A stretch of 64,000 nt of DNA from Streptomyces shenzhenensis (GCF_021462265.1 NZ_JAJONF010000039.1:21276-85275); one strand, 5' to 3'. Shown: positions 1-8,814, counted from the stretch's first letter. Made by a program: numbers and translations. The notes: generated by a model not told the origin, from the letters alone.

Positions 1-433
1 GCTTGAGCGCGTCGAAGACCGGCCGGGCCTTCTCGACGTGCTCGGCGTCGCCTCCGTACATCAGCGCGTAGCCGTTCTCCAGGCCCCAGACTCCTCCGGA
101 GACCCCGCAGTCGACGAAGCCGATGCCCTTGGCGGCCAGCTCCTCGGCGTGCTTCTCGTCGTCCGTCCAGCGCGAGTTGCCGCCGTCGACGACCACGTCA
201 CCGGGCTCCAGAAGCTCGGCCAGCTCGTCGATCGTGGACTGCGTCGGCGCCCCGGCCGGGACCATCACCCACACCACGCGCGGCCCGCTGAGCTTGCCCA
301 CGAGCTCTTCCAGGCTGTGGACATCGGCGAGGTCCGGGTTGCGGTCGTATCCGACGACGGTGTGGCCCGCGCGGCGGATCCGCTCGCGCATGTTGCCGCC
401 CATCTTGCCGAGGCCGACGAGACCGAGCTCCAT
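1..433 (-). CDS. gnd: 6-phosphogluconate dehydrogenase, N-terminal part (runs off the left edge)
   Basis: The enzyme oxidises and decarboxylates 6-phosphogluconate to ribulose 5-phosphate in the pentose phosphate pathway. Only about the first 144 residues are in the window. The N-terminus MELGLVGLGKMGGNM carries the dinucleotide-binding glycine motif of the family, followed by a run containing VVDGGNSRW and, later, DCGVSGGVWG, both conserved around the substrate pocket. The short spacing and the GGVWG form fit the single-NAD-domain, GndA/YqeC-like type common in actinobacteria rather than the longer E. coli type; that sub-assignment is an inference. The gene is read leftward, in the same direction as dnaN, but is separated from it by about 180 bp holding a DnaA box. 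The C-terminal all-helical domain lies outside the window. Confidence 0.93.
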   Translation of the reverse strand, partial: MELGLVGLGKMGGNMRERIRRAGHTVVGYDRNPDLADVHSLEELVGKLSGPRVVWVMVPAGAPTQSTIDELAELLEPGDVVVDGGNSRWTDDEKHAEELAAKGIGFVDCGVSGGVWGLENGYALMYGGDAEHVEKARPVFDALK

Positions 434-600
434 CAGTTGGTTCCTTAGGTTGCGGTGTGGCAGGAGAGGCACGTTCGTGCCGTGTCCGAGCCTAATCGCG
501 ACCCTTTGCGCACAGTTGTGGGCATAGCCGCTCACCTGGGGAAACCCGCCGTGCCACGGTGCCGGGTACCCACAGGGAACCGCCCGGCACCATGCACAGC

Positions 601-609
601 TGTGGACAA
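601..609 (-). other. Isolated perfect DnaA box (TTGTCCACA) between gnd and dnaN
   Basis: The top strand reads TGTGGACAA, the reverse complement of the preferred Streptomyces DnaA box TTGTCCACA. It lies immediately beyond the dnaN stop codon and outside the main oriC cluster. Whether DnaA binds here is inferred from the motif only. Confidence 0.55.
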
Positions 610-610
610 C

Positions 611-1741
611 TCAGCCGCTGAGGCGCACCGGCATGATCAGGTACTTGTAGGCCTCGTCCGCCTCCGCGTCCAGCGCCGGCTTGCCGCTGAGCAGCGCGGG
701 CTTGGTGGACGTCGTGAACGACAGCTGGGCGACCGGCGAGTCGATGGCGCTGAGACCGTCCAGCAGGAAGGTCGGGTTGAAGGCGATCGAGATGTCGTCG
801 CCGTCCAGCTGGGCGTCGACCCTTTCCACAGCCTGTGCGTCGTCGCTGGAACCGGCCTCCAGGATCAGCACGCCCTGCTCGAAGCTGAGCCGCACCGGCG
901 TGTTCCGCTCGGCGACCAGGGCGACGCGCTTGACGGCCTCCACGAAGGGGGCGGTCTCGATCACCGCGACGGAGTTGAACTCGGTCGGGAACAGCGTGCG
1001 GTACTTCGGCAGGTCGCCTTCGAGCAGCCGGGTGGTCGTCCGGCGGCCCGCGCCCTCGAAACCGATGAGCCCCTCACCGGCACCGGAGCCGGACAGGGCC
1101 AGGATGACGCTGTCGCCGCTCGTGAGGGCCTTGGCGGTGTCCAGGAGCGTCTTGGCGGGCACCAGGGCGACCGCGGAGGCCTCCGGGTTCTCCGGTTTCC
1201 ACAGGAACTCACGGACCGCGAAGCGGTAGCGGTCGGTGGAGGCCAGGGTGACCGTGTCGCCCTCGATCTCGATCCGCACACCGGTCAGCACCGGCAGCGT
1301 GTCGTCACGCCCGGCGGCGATGGCCACCTGGGAGACCGCGGAGGCGAAGACCTCACCGGGGACCGTGCCGGTCGCGTTCGGCATCTGCGGCAGGGACGGG
1401 TACTCCTCCACCGGCAGCGTGTGCAGCGTGAACCGGGACGATCCACAGACCACCGTGGCCCGTACACCGTCTGTGGAAATCTCCACCGGCCGGTTGGGGA
1501 GCGCCCGGCAGATGTCGGCGAGCAGCCGGCCCGAGACGAGGACGGTGCCCTCCTCCTCGACCTCGGTCTCGACACTGACCCGCGCGGAGACCTCGTAGTC
1601 GAAGCTGGACAGGCTCAGCTGGCCGTCCTCGGCCTTCAGCAGCAGGCCGGCGAGGACCGGCGCCGGCGGACGGGCCGGGAGGCTGCGTGCCGCCCAGGCC
1701 ACTGCCTCCGCGAGTACGTCGCGTTCCACCCGGATCTTCAC
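611..1741 (-). CDS. dnaN: DNA polymerase III subunit beta (sliding clamp)
   Basis: This is the ring-shaped processivity clamp that holds the replicative polymerase on DNA and recruits many repair proteins. I start it at the GTG giving MKIRVERDVLAEAVAWAARS, for 376 residues, the normal length for Streptomyces. The open frame continues upstream into oriC, but that part has no clamp-like sequence and overlaps DnaA boxes. Clamp-family blocks are visible throughout, for example PAPVLAGLLL near the N-terminus, VSGRLLADICRALP in the first domain, and the C-terminal YLIMPVRLSG that closes the third domain. It is transcribed leftward away from oriC in the same direction as dnaA, the standard dnaA-oriC-dnaN arrangement of actinobacteria. 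Confidence 0.97.
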   Translation of the reverse strand: MKIRVERDVLAEAVAWAARSLPARPPAPVLAGLLLKAEDGQLSLSSFDYEVSARVSVETEVEEEGTVLVSGRLLADICRALPNRPVEISTDGVRATVVCGSSRFTLHTLPVEEYPSLPQMPNATGTVPGEVFASAVSQVAIAAGRDDTLPVLTGVRIEIEGDTVTLASTDRYRFAVREFLWKPENPEASAVALVPAKTLLDTAKALTSGDSVILALSGSGAGEGLIGFEGAGRRTTTRLLEGDLPKYRTLFPTEFNSVAVIETAPFVEAVKRVALVAERNTPVRLSFEQGVLILEAGSSDDAQAVERVDAQLDGDDISIAFNPTFLLDGLSAIDSPVAQLSFTTSTKPALLSGKPALDAEADEAYKYLIMPVRLSG

Positions 1742-1923
1742 CGTAAGCCCGCCTCCTGCTGTTGCCGGGGCCTCTCGCCCTGCTGCGTCTTCGTCGTCTG
1801 TCCCGGTGTCGTCGGCCCCGGGGAGGGGAAGAGCACCGGGGACCAGTCTGACGCACCGCACTGACAGCTGGTGCCCGTCGGGGTCAAGTCGTGACGGGGC
1901 GCGGTCAGAGGCCGGAGAGCGAG

Positions 1924-2497
1924 TTGTGCACAGGGCCCTCTTCGAAACGGATTCCCAGCTCTCTCTAGTTGGGAGTAGTAGTAGGGCCTGTGGATACCGT
2001 GGATAACCTCGTTTGCCCAGCTCAGGGCCGAGATTTTGTCCACCGCCCCTGTGGGTGGGACCGGTGGACAACCGGGCCTCGCTGTGGAGAACAGAAAGTT
2101 CTGCACACGCCGTGCACAGCCTGAGGGGAGTTCTCCCCAACACCGTCCCCAGCTTTACCCACCTTTCCCACAGGCCAACCCGGCACCTTCGTGTGACGCC
2201 TTTCACTCGACTCGGTGAGCGGCCGCGTCGCGTTGCCGAACAGTGGACAGCGGTGTGGAGAAGCTGGGGATCGCTGGGGACAACCGCCCCTCATCCTGTG
2301 GGCTACCGGTGGACAACTTCATGCACAGCCTGTGGATCTTCTCCTCGTCCACAGTCTGTGGAGATCCGTTGTCCACGATTCCACAGCCACCTGAGCTGCC
2401 CTGATGCGCCTTCAACCCCCAGCCTGTGGACGACGCTCGGGACAACTTCACCGTCCCCAGGGTGTGGACGCGAGAAAGTCGGCAAATCTGTGGAGGA
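1924..2497. other. oriC: Chromosomal replication origin oriC (DnaA-box cluster)
   Basis: The roughly 970 bp between dnaN and dnaA have no convincing gene and are packed with DnaA boxes in both orientations. Boxes or close variants of TTGTCCACA that I can place are at 1924-1932, 1989-1997, 1998-2006, 2036-2044, 2063-2071, 2083-2091, 2164-2172, 2242-2250, 2254-2262, 2308-2316, 2331-2339, 2345-2353, 2357-2365, 2369-2377, 2425-2433, 2463-2471 and 2489-2497. Around twenty boxes in two dense groups is typical of Streptomyces oriC. No clear AT-rich 13-mers of the E. coli kind are visible. The pairs at 2345/2357/2369 are spaced 12 bp apart and alternate in orientation, suggesting cooperative filament nucleation. 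Confidence 0.95.
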
Positions 2498-2712
2498 CGG
2501 CCGTAACCAGGGTGGTAATCGAACAGCAGAGCTCGCTTGAGCGCCCCCTTGGGGCGCGGGGCCGTGCCGATGTGCGGCTCCGCCGTGTGGCCGCGATCAG
2601 CCTCCACCGACCGGCACCGGACCCCCTCTGAACCACCTCGGGACGCCAAAAAGGGCGCCCCGGGATCTCTCCCAGAGGCGCCCTGAACGCCGTGGCGGCG
2701 CCGGCCGGACAG

Positions 2713-4632
2713 CTACCCGTTCTTGATCCGGTTGGTCAGCTCGGTCACCTGGTTGTAGATCGACCGCCGCTCGGCCATCAGCGCGCGGATCTTCCGGTCG
2801 GCGTGCATCACGGTCGTGTGGTCCCGGTTCCCGAACTGTGCTCCGATCTTCGGCAGCGACAGATCCGTCAGCTCCCGGCACAGGTACATCGCGATCTGCC
2901 GCGCCGTGACCAGCTGCCGCCCGCGCGAGCTCCCGCACAGGTCCTCGACCGTGAGCCCGAAGTAGTCCGCGGTCGCCGCCATGATCGCCGTGGCGCTGAT
3001 CTCCGGTGTGGAGTCCTGGCCCCCGGGGATCAGGTCCTTCAGCACGATCTCGGTCAGCCCGAGATCGACCGGCTGCCGGTTGAGCGACGCGAACGCCGTC
3101 ACCCGGATCAGCGCGCCCTCCAGCTCACGGATGTTGCGCGAGATGCGGGAGGCGATGAACTCCAGCACCTCCGGCGGCGCGTTCAGCTGCTCCTGCACCG
3201 CCTTCTTGCGGAGGATCGCGATCCGCGTCTCCAGTTCCGGCGGCTGGACGTCGGTGATCAGACCCCACTCGAACCGGTTCCGCAGCCGGTCCTCCAGCGT
3301 GACCAGCTGCTTGGGCGGCCGGTCGCTGGAGAGCACGATCTGCTTGTTCGCGTTGTGGAGCGTGTTGAAGGTGTGGAAGAACTCCTCCTGCGTCGACTCC
3401 TTGTCCGCGAGGAACTGGATGTCGTCGACGAGCAGGATGTCCATCTCGCGGTAGCGCTTGCGGAAGCTGTCGCCCTTGCCGTCGCGGATGGAGTTGATGA
3501 ACTCGTTGGTGAACTCCTCCGAGCTCACGTACCGCACGCGCGTGCCCGGGTAGAGGCTCCGCGCGTAGTGCCCGATCGCGTGCAGGAGGTGCGTCTTGCC
3601 GAGCCCCGACTCCCCGTAGATGAAGAGGGGGTTGTACGCCTTCGCGGGTGCCTCGGCGACGGCGACCGCGGCCGCGTGCGCGAAGCGGTTGGACGCGCCG
3701 ATGACGAACGTGTCGAAGAGGTACTTCGGGTTCAGCCGTGCGGTCGGCTCACCGGGGCCGCCGGCCGGCGCGGGCTTCGCGCCGAGTGGCCCGGGCCCGC
3801 CGGCGCTCTGCATGTTCGGGAGGTCCGGCCGTCCAGGACCGCCGCGGTGGCCCGGACCCGGCCCGCCCGAGGACTCGGGCAGGTCACGGCGCCCGGGGTC
3901 CCGGTCGTAGTCGGACCGGTCATGGGCGGGGCGCTGGTAGTCGGAGCGGTCGTACTCGGACCGGTCGTAGTCGGGGCGCGGAGGCTCGTACTCCGCGCGC
4001 TGCTGCTCGTACGGCGGCCGGTCCAGCGGCTGCTGCGGGCGGTACTCCTGGCCGTACGAGTCCCCGTAACCGTCCGAGCGGTAGGTGTCCTGGGACGGCG
4101 AGGCATAGGGGTCGCGTTCGGGGAAGCCGAGCCGCGGCTGCTGCCAGCTGTACTCGTCCTGTCCGGGGCGTGGCCAGGCGCCGGGTTCGGGGCGCTGGTA
4201 CTCGGAGGGGTAGGCGGGCCGGGCGGTCGGGAGCTGGTCGCGGCCGCCCGGAGCGGGCAGCTGGTCGGCGCGGTGCCGGCCGTACCCTCCGTCGTACTGC
4301 GCCGACGGGAGCTCGGGCTCCTCGTAACGCTGCTGCTGCACGGGCGGGGGCTCGCCCGCGGACTCGTCCACGGTGATCGCGATCCGGATGGGCCGTCCGC
4401 ACTCGCGGCTCAGGGTCTCGCTGACGATCGGTGCGAGACGGCCCTCCAGTACGTTCTTCGCAAATTCGTTCGGTACTGCGAGCAGTGCGGTGTCCGCGAC
4501 CAGCGCGAGCGGCTGGCAGCGCCGGATCCAGTGTTCGTCCTTCGCCTCCACACCCTGACCGCGGTCCTCACCGAGGAGCTGCTCCAGTACTCGTGGCCAC
4601 ACTGCGGCAAGATCGGCAGGTACGTCAGCCAC
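2713..4632 (-). CDS. dnaA: Chromosomal replication initiator protein DnaA
   Basis: DnaA is the AAA+ initiator that binds the boxes in the adjacent oriC, opens the duplex and loads the replicative helicase. The GTG start gives 639 residues. Domain I spans about 1-90. Domain II, about 90-300, is unusually long, as in other streptomycetes, rich in Pro, Gly, Tyr and Arg, and contains DYDRS-type repeats at about 221-246. The AAA+ domain has Walker A GESGLGKT at 340-347 and Walker B DILLVDD at 398-404. The C-terminal DNA-binding domain carries the DnaA signature GNRDHTTVMHADRKI. Two DnaA-box-like sites lie in its upstream region (4768-4788), consistent with autoregulation. Confidence 0.98.
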   Translation of the reverse strand: MADVPADLAAVWPRVLEQLLGEDRGQGVEAKDEHWIRRCQPLALVADTALLAVPNEFAKNVLEGRLAPIVSETLSRECGRPIRIAITVDESAGEPPPVQQQRYEEPELPSAQYDGGYGRHRADQLPAPGGRDQLPTARPAYPSEYQRPEPGAWPRPGQDEYSWQQPRLGFPERDPYASPSQDTYRSDGYGDSYGQEYRPQQPLDRPPYEQQRAEYEPPRPDYDRSEYDRSDYQRPAHDRSDYDRDPGRRDLPESSGGPGPGHRGGPGRPDLPNMQSAGGPGPLGAKPAPAGGPGEPTARLNPKYLFDTFVIGASNRFAHAAAVAVAEAPAKAYNPLFIYGESGLGKTHLLHAIGHYARSLYPGTRVRYVSSEEFTNEFINSIRDGKGDSFRKRYREMDILLVDDIQFLADKESTQEEFFHTFNTLHNANKQIVLSSDRPPKQLVTLEDRLRNRFEWGLITDVQPPELETRIAILRKKAVQEQLNAPPEVLEFIASRISRNIRELEGALIRVTAFASLNRQPVDLGLTEIVLKDLIPGGQDSTPEISATAIMAATADYFGLTVEDLCGSSRGRQLVTARQIAMYLCRELTDLSLPKIGAQFGNRDHTTVMHADRKIRALMAERRSIYNQVTELTNRIKNG

Positions 4633-5005
4633 AGGGCACGCTCTCTCACAGGTCCCACGAACGTGTGGTTCGAGGACGGGTCGGGATGAATATCGGGTCG
4701 GGCGGGGATAAAGGAACGAATCGGAGTTCCGCCACGGTAGTCAGCGTGGTGGGTACGGTTCAAGTTGTTGTCCCCAGCCTGTGGATAGTGGCTGCCCGTC
4801 CCTGCTGGTTTGACCGAATGGCGTAGCCCCGCGTACCGTAACCAGGTCGAGTTGTCGATGGCTGCTGCCGCCTGCCTCCGATGGGCACAGATCGCTGAAG
4901 GTGATCGGGAAGCGGTGCACTCGGGCGTGATGCGAGCTACTCGTGGGCGCACGGTGACAGCCAGGACGGCACCCGCCACACCGATTTGATTTCTGGAGCC
5001 CCCGA
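4633..5005. promoter_or_regulatory. Divergent dnaA/rpmH promoter region with two DnaA-box-like sites
   Basis: This 373 bp interval separates leftward dnaA from rightward rpmH and holds no gene that I can support. TTGTCCCCA at 4768-4776 and TGTGGATAG at 4780-4788 (reverse complement CTATCCACA) are one mismatch from DnaA boxes and face each other. In streptomycetes the dnaA promoter is known to carry a DnaA-box pair used for autorepression, which these sites match in position. I did not assign -35/-10 elements. Confidence 0.6.
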
Positions 5006-5143
5006 GTGAGCAAGCGCACCTTCCAGCCGAACAACCGTCGTCGCGCGAAGACCCACGGCTTCCGCCTGCGGATGCGTACCCGTGCCGGCCGCGCGATTCT
5101 CGCGAACCGTCGTGCAAAGGGTCGCGCAAGCCTGTCCGCCTGA
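5006..5143 (+). CDS. rpmH: 50S ribosomal protein L34
   Basis: A 45-residue, highly basic protein starting MSKRTFQPNNRRRAKTHGFR, with the L34 core GFRLRMRTRAGRAILANRRAKGR. L34 binds 23S rRNA in the large subunit. The start is GTG, about 7 bp after a purine-rich GGAG stretch. It is followed 21 bp later by rnpA, the near-universal rpmH-rnpA pairing. Confidence 0.97.
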   Translation: MSKRTFQPNNRRRAKTHGFRLRMRTRAGRAILANRRAKGRASLSA

Positions 5144-5164
5144 TCCCGGTCAGGTCATGACGTC

Positions 5165-5536
5165 GTGCTGCCTACCGAGCATCGGCTGAGGCGGCGCGAG
5201 GACTTCGCGACCGCGGTACGACGGGGGCGCCGGGCCGGTCGCCCGTCCCTCGTCGTCCACTTTCGTAGCGGTGCCACGGACCCGCACGCGCCTGGGGAGA
5301 GCGCTCCCCCGACGCGTGCGGGTTTCGTCGTGAGCAAGGCCGTGGGTGGTGCTGTTGTGCGCAACACAGTGAAGCGCAGGCTGCGTCATCTGATGCGCGA
5401 GCGAGTCGCCCTGTTCCCCCCCGGTAGCCTGGTAGTCGTACGAGCGCTGCCCGGAGCGGGCGACGCCGACCATGCACAGCTGGCCCGAGACCTGGATGCC
5501 GCCATCGAGCGGCTGCTGGGAGGGGGTGCGCGATGA
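5165..5536 (+). CDS. rnpA: Ribonuclease P protein component
   Basis: This is the protein cofactor of RNase P, which helps the catalytic RNA recognise the 5' leader of precursor tRNAs. The 123-residue product starts at GTG with MLPTEHRLRRREDFATAVRRG and contains the RNR-type motif as VVRNTVKRRLRHLMRE, the RNA-binding signature of the family, in the expected central helix. The gene lies directly after rpmH and overlaps yidD by four bases (ATGA at 5533-5536), implying translational coupling. Confidence 0.97.
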   Translation: MLPTEHRLRRREDFATAVRRGRRAGRPSLVVHFRSGATDPHAPGESAPPTRAGFVVSKAVGGAVVRNTVKRRLRHLMRERVALFPPGSLVVVRALPGAGDADHAQLARDLDAAIERLLGGGAR

Positions 5537-5898
5537 AGTACCCGCTGCTGGCTCTGATCAAGCTGTACCAGTGGACGATCAGTCCGCTGCTGGGTCCGGT
5601 GTGCAAGTACTACCCGTCGTGCTCCCACTACGGCTATACGGCCATCGACCGGCACGGTGCGATCAAGGGCACGGCACTCACGGCCTGGCGCATCCTGCGG
5701 TGCAATCCGTGGTCGCTCGGCGGTGTGGATCACGTCCCGCCGCGCAAGCGCCCGCGGTGGCACGAAATGCTGCGTGACGCCTGGCGCGCACGCAGGGGCG
5801 GGTCCTCCGCCGCCGAACCGGCCACCGAGGAGAAGCCTCTCTCCGGGCTTCCCTCGAGCCCGGCCGCAGAGACTTCGTCCCATGCCCAAGGAGCATGA
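5533..5898 (+). CDS. yidD: Membrane protein insertion efficiency factor YidD
   Basis: A 121-residue protein with the YidD hallmark near its N-terminus: LYQWTISPLLGPVCKYYPSC followed by SHYGYTAI and RILRCNPWSLGGVDHVPP, including the conserved cysteines C24, C30 and the later RC-NPW cysteine. YidD assists YidC-dependent membrane insertion. A hydrophilic tail of about 45 residues after the core is extra compared with the E. coli protein and typical of actinobacteria. It overlaps rnpA and ends 3 bp before yidC. Confidence 0.94.
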   Translation: MKYPLLALIKLYQWTISPLLGPVCKYYPSCSHYGYTAIDRHGAIKGTALTAWRILRCNPWSLGGVDHVPPRKRPRWHEMLRDAWRARRGGSSAAEPATEEKPLSGLPSSPAAETSSHAQGA

Positions 5899-5901
5899 TT
5901 A

Positions 5902-7218
5902 GTGGACACGATTGCCAGTCTGTTCAGCTTCATCACGACACCCGTCTCATGGGTCATCGTCCAGTTCCACTCGGTGTACGGGAAGATCTTCGGTCCCGAC
6001 ACGGGCTGGGCCTGGGGCTTGTCCATCGTGTCCCTGGTGATTCTGATCCGCATCTGCCTGATCCCGCTCTTCGTGAAGCAGATCAAGGCGACCCGGGCCA
6101 TGCAGACGCTCCAGCCCGAGATGAAGAAGATCCAGGAGCGCTACAAGAACGACAAGCAGCGCCAGTCCGAAGAGATGATGAAGCTGTACAAGGAGTCGGG
6201 TACCAACCCGCTCTCCTCGTGCCTTCCCATCCTGGCGCAGTCCCCGTTCTTCTTCGCCCTGTACCACGTGCTCAACGGCATCGCGACGGGCTCGACGATC
6301 GGCGTCATCAACGAGTCGCTGCTCGCCAGCGCCCGTAAGGCCCACATCGTCGGGGCACCGCTGGCCGCGAAGTTCACGGACGGCTCGTCGAAGGTGGAGG
6401 CGCTCGGTGCCTCCCTGACGGACGTCCGGGTCGTCACCGCGATCATGATCGTCCTGATGTCGGCGTCGCAGTTCTACACGCAGCGCCAGCTGATGACGAA
6501 GAACGTCGACACCACGGTGAAGACGCCGTTCATGCAGCAGCAGAAGATGCTGATGTACGTCTTCCCGGTCATGTTCGCCGTCTTCGGTATCAACTTCCCG
6601 GTCGGTGTCCTCGTCTACTGGCTGACCACCAACGTGTGGACCATGGGCCAGCAGATGTACGTCATCCGCAACAACCCGACCCCGGGCTCCAAGGCCCAGG
6701 CCGCGTACCTGGAGCGCCTGACCAAGCACGTCACGCACCACGGCAAGACCCGTCGGCGCAGCGAGAAGACCATCATCAAGGCGATCGTCGCCAAGGGCCG
6801 GGACCGCAACGAGTTCGAGCGCAAGTTCATCAACGGGCTGACCAAGGCCGGTCTCGTGGCCCAGGCCGACGGCACCGTGGTGAAGGGCGAGGCCCAGGCC
6901 GTCGCGCAGGCCGAGGACGGCGTCACGAGCACCGCCGTGGCCAAGCGCCAGCAGCCCAAGCGCCAGACCAAGGCCCAGCGGCAGTCCGCTGCGGCGAAGG
7001 CGGCCGACGACGCCACGTCGGCTTCCGACTCGTCGGCTTCGGATGATGTACCGGCTGCGGCGGGCACGACGACCTCGCTGGAGAAGTCCGACGAGCCGCA
7101 GGACGCCAAGCCGGCTGCCCAGCAGGCCCCGAAGAGTGGCTCCAACGGCCGCAGCAGGGCCCAGTCCGGTCAGCGCAAGGGCGGTCCGCAGCGCCCCAAG
7201 TCCCCGTCCAAGAAGTAA
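5902..7218 (+). CDS. yidC: Membrane protein insertase YidC (Oxa1 family)
   Basis: A 438-residue insertase, started at GTG, that integrates proteins into the cytoplasmic membrane alone or with SecYEG. It lacks the large periplasmic domain of proteobacterial YidC and has the Gram-positive/actinobacterial layout. The first membrane segment around 30-55 carries the conserved arginine in LVILIRICLIP. A cytoplasmic basic hairpin (QIKATRAMQTLQPEMKKIQE) follows, then further membrane segments around 85-105, 175-195, 215-235 and 240-255. The roughly 170-residue C-terminal tail is Lys/Ala/Ser-rich and disordered, probably ribosome-contacting. It belongs to the rpmH-rnpA-yidD-yidC-jag operon. Confidence 0.96.
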   Translation: MDTIASLFSFITTPVSWVIVQFHSVYGKIFGPDTGWAWGLSIVSLVILIRICLIPLFVKQIKATRAMQTLQPEMKKIQERYKNDKQRQSEEMMKLYKESGTNPLSSCLPILAQSPFFFALYHVLNGIATGSTIGVINESLLASARKAHIVGAPLAAKFTDGSSKVEALGASLTDVRVVTAIMIVLMSASQFYTQRQLMTKNVDTTVKTPFMQQQKMLMYVFPVMFAVFGINFPVGVLVYWLTTNVWTMGQQMYVIRNNPTPGSKAQAAYLERLTKHVTHHGKTRRRSEKTIIKAIVAKGRDRNEFERKFINGLTKAGLVAQADGTVVKGEAQAVAQAEDGVTSTAVAKRQQPKRQTKAQRQSAAAKAADDATSASDSSASDDVPAAAGTTTSLEKSDEPQDAKPAAQQAPKSGSNGRSRAQSGQRKGGPQRPKSPSKK

Positions 7219-7233
7219 GAAGGAGCCCATCCC

Positions 7234-7746
7234 GTGACGGAAGGCACCACCTCCGCCGCTGCCGAGGGTGCAGACACCCTGACCCGCCTGGAGCAGGAGG
7301 GCGAGATCGCGGCGGACTACCTCGAAGGTCTGCTGGACATCGCCGACCTCGACGGCGACATCGACATGGATGTCGAGGCCGACCGCGCCTCCGTGTCGAT
7401 CATCAGCGATTCGGGCAGCCGGGACCTGCAGAAGCTGGTCGGCCGCGACGGCGAGGTGCTGGAGGCGCTTCAGGAGCTGACCCGCCTGGCCGTGCACCGG
7501 GAGACCGGTGACCGCAGTCGGCTGATGCTCGACGTCGCTGGCTACCGTGCCAAGAAGCGCGCCGAGCTCTCCGAGCTGGGCGCCAAGGCCGCCGCCGAGG
7601 TGAAGAGCACCGGCGAGCCCGTGAAGCTGCAGCCGATGACCCCGTTCGAGCGCAAGGTCGTGCACGACGCGGTCAAGTCCGCCGGGCTGCGCAGCGAGTC
7701 GGAGGGCGAGGAGCCGCAGCGGTTCGTCGTCGTACTGCCCGCCTGA
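7234..7746 (+). CDS. jag: KH-R3H RNA-binding protein (Jag/KhpB family)
   Basis: A 170-residue protein starting at GTG. The centre has a KH-type fold with the GxxG-like loop in KLVGRDGEVLEALQELTRLAVHR. The C-terminal R3H domain (about 110-170) contains LQPMTPFERKVVHDAVKSAGLRSESEGEEPQRFVVVLP, with the R-x3-H motif in ERKVVHD. It lacks the N-terminal Jag domain found in Firmicutes, as is usual in actinobacteria. These proteins bind many RNAs and influence cell-wall synthesis and division. It lies 15 bp after yidC with a good AAGGAG ribosome site, and is followed by a GC-rich hairpin at 7764-7792. Confidence 0.93.
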   Translation: MTEGTTSAAAEGADTLTRLEQEGEIAADYLEGLLDIADLDGDIDMDVEADRASVSIISDSGSRDLQKLVGRDGEVLEALQELTRLAVHRETGDRSRLMLDVAGYRAKKRAELSELGAKAAAEVKSTGEPVKLQPMTPFERKVVHDAVKSAGLRSESEGEEPQRFVVVLPA

Positions 7747-7763
7747 GCGGCCCCCCGTTTCAC

Positions 7764-7792
7764 CGGCCCCGTCTGTTGAGCAGGCGGGGCCG
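7764..7792 (+). terminator. Hairpin after jag
   Basis: CGGCCCCGTCTG and CAGGCGGGGCCG form a 12-bp stem (one G-U pair) with a 5-base loop, 18 bp after the jag stop and before rsmG. No long U tract follows. It may be a partial terminator or a processing site in the operon. Confidence 0.6.
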
Positions 7793-7862
7793 AACTTTGT
7801 CAGCCTGGTAGTTCTGGTGGCCGGCGCGCGGAGCGCCGGCGCTGTACGGAAGGACGGTCCCC

Positions 7863-8579
7863 GTGACGGAGGCTGCGGAGCTCCCCCCGGCGCCCGAACA
7901 GGCGCGGGAAGTGTTCGGCGAGCGCTTCGCCGATGCGGTGCGCTACGCGGAGCTGCTCGCCGAGGCAGGCGTGCAGCGTGGTCTGATCGGCCCGCGGGAA
8001 GTGCCCCGCCTGTGGGAGCGGCACCTGCTGAACTGCGCGGTGCTCTCGGAGGCCGTTCCCGAGGGGGTGACCGTGTGCGATGTGGGTTCGGGAGCGGGCC
8101 TGCCGGGCATTCCGCTGGCGCTGGTCCGGGAGGACCTCAACATCACCCTTCTGGAGCCGCTGCTGCGGCGCACCAACTTTCTCACCGAGGTGGTCGAGCT
8201 GCTCGGACTGGACCACGTGACCGTGGTGCGGGGCCGTGCCGAGGAGGTCATGGGCACGTTGCCTCCGGTGCACGTGGTGACGGCCCGGGCCGTGGCCCCG
8301 CTGGACCGGCTGGCCACCTGGGGCATCCCGCTGCTGCGTCCCTATGGCGAGATGCTCGCCCTCAAGGGGGACACGGCGGAGGAGGAGCTGAAGGCCGCGG
8401 CCACGGCGCTGACCAAGCTCGGTGCGGTGTCCACGTCGATCCTGCATGTGGGTGAGGGCGTGGTGGATCCACTGTCGACCGTCGTCCGTGTGGAGGTCGG
8501 GGAGAGCCCAGGGGGTGTGCGCTTCGCGGCCAAGAGGGCGAAGGCGGCTCGTACCGGGAGAACGCGTAGGCGCCGCTGA
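7863..8579 (+). CDS. rsmG: 16S rRNA (guanine527-N7)-methyltransferase RsmG
   Basis: This enzyme methylates G527 of 16S rRNA using S-adenosylmethionine; loss of it gives low-level streptomycin resistance in several bacteria, including streptomycetes. The 238-residue protein shows the SAM-binding motif VCDVGSGAGLPGIPLAL at about 73-89, the upstream RLWERHLLNCAVL signature, and the motif VVTARAVAPLDRLATW. The GTG start lies 7 bp after the purine stretch GGAAGGACGG. It sits directly upstream of parA as in most bacteria. The very basic RRRR C-terminus is typical of the genus. Confidence 0.96.
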   Translation: MTEAAELPPAPEQAREVFGERFADAVRYAELLAEAGVQRGLIGPREVPRLWERHLLNCAVLSEAVPEGVTVCDVGSGAGLPGIPLALVREDLNITLLEPLLRRTNFLTEVVELLGLDHVTVVRGRAEEVMGTLPPVHVVTARAVAPLDRLATWGIPLLRPYGEMLALKGDTAEEELKAAATALTKLGAVSTSILHVGEGVVDPLSTVVRVEVGESPGGVRFAAKRAKAARTGRTRRRR

Positions 8580-8672
8580 CCCGTCCTGACGACCAGACGT
8601 ACTCCACACAAGCTGCCAAACCTACGCATGACGGAGTGTCGCGGCTTTTCGGTCCTACTCGCTGTGCATCGT

Positions 8673-8686
8673 GTTTCACGTGAAAC
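8673..8686. other. parS: parS site (perfect GTTTCACGTGAAAC)
   Basis: An exact copy of the 14-bp actinobacterial parS palindrome, bound by ParB, about 200 bp upstream of the chosen parA start. It marks the origin-proximal segregation region. Confidence 0.95.
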
Positions 8687-8814
8687 GTCGCTCACTGTTG
8701 CACGGCATCATCAGTCGGGGCCGCGCTGCGGCCGAACCGCGTGACCGAAAGCCTCTCGGGTCGCTCGGAGAGGGCGCCTCTGGTGACACTCCGTCCTCCC
8801 TGCGGGGCATGGAG

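Noticed and set aside
611..2206. dnaN frame extended to 531 residues
   Set aside because: The first 155 codons run through DnaA boxes of oriC and lack clamp sequence; the GTG at 1741 gives the normal 376-residue protein.
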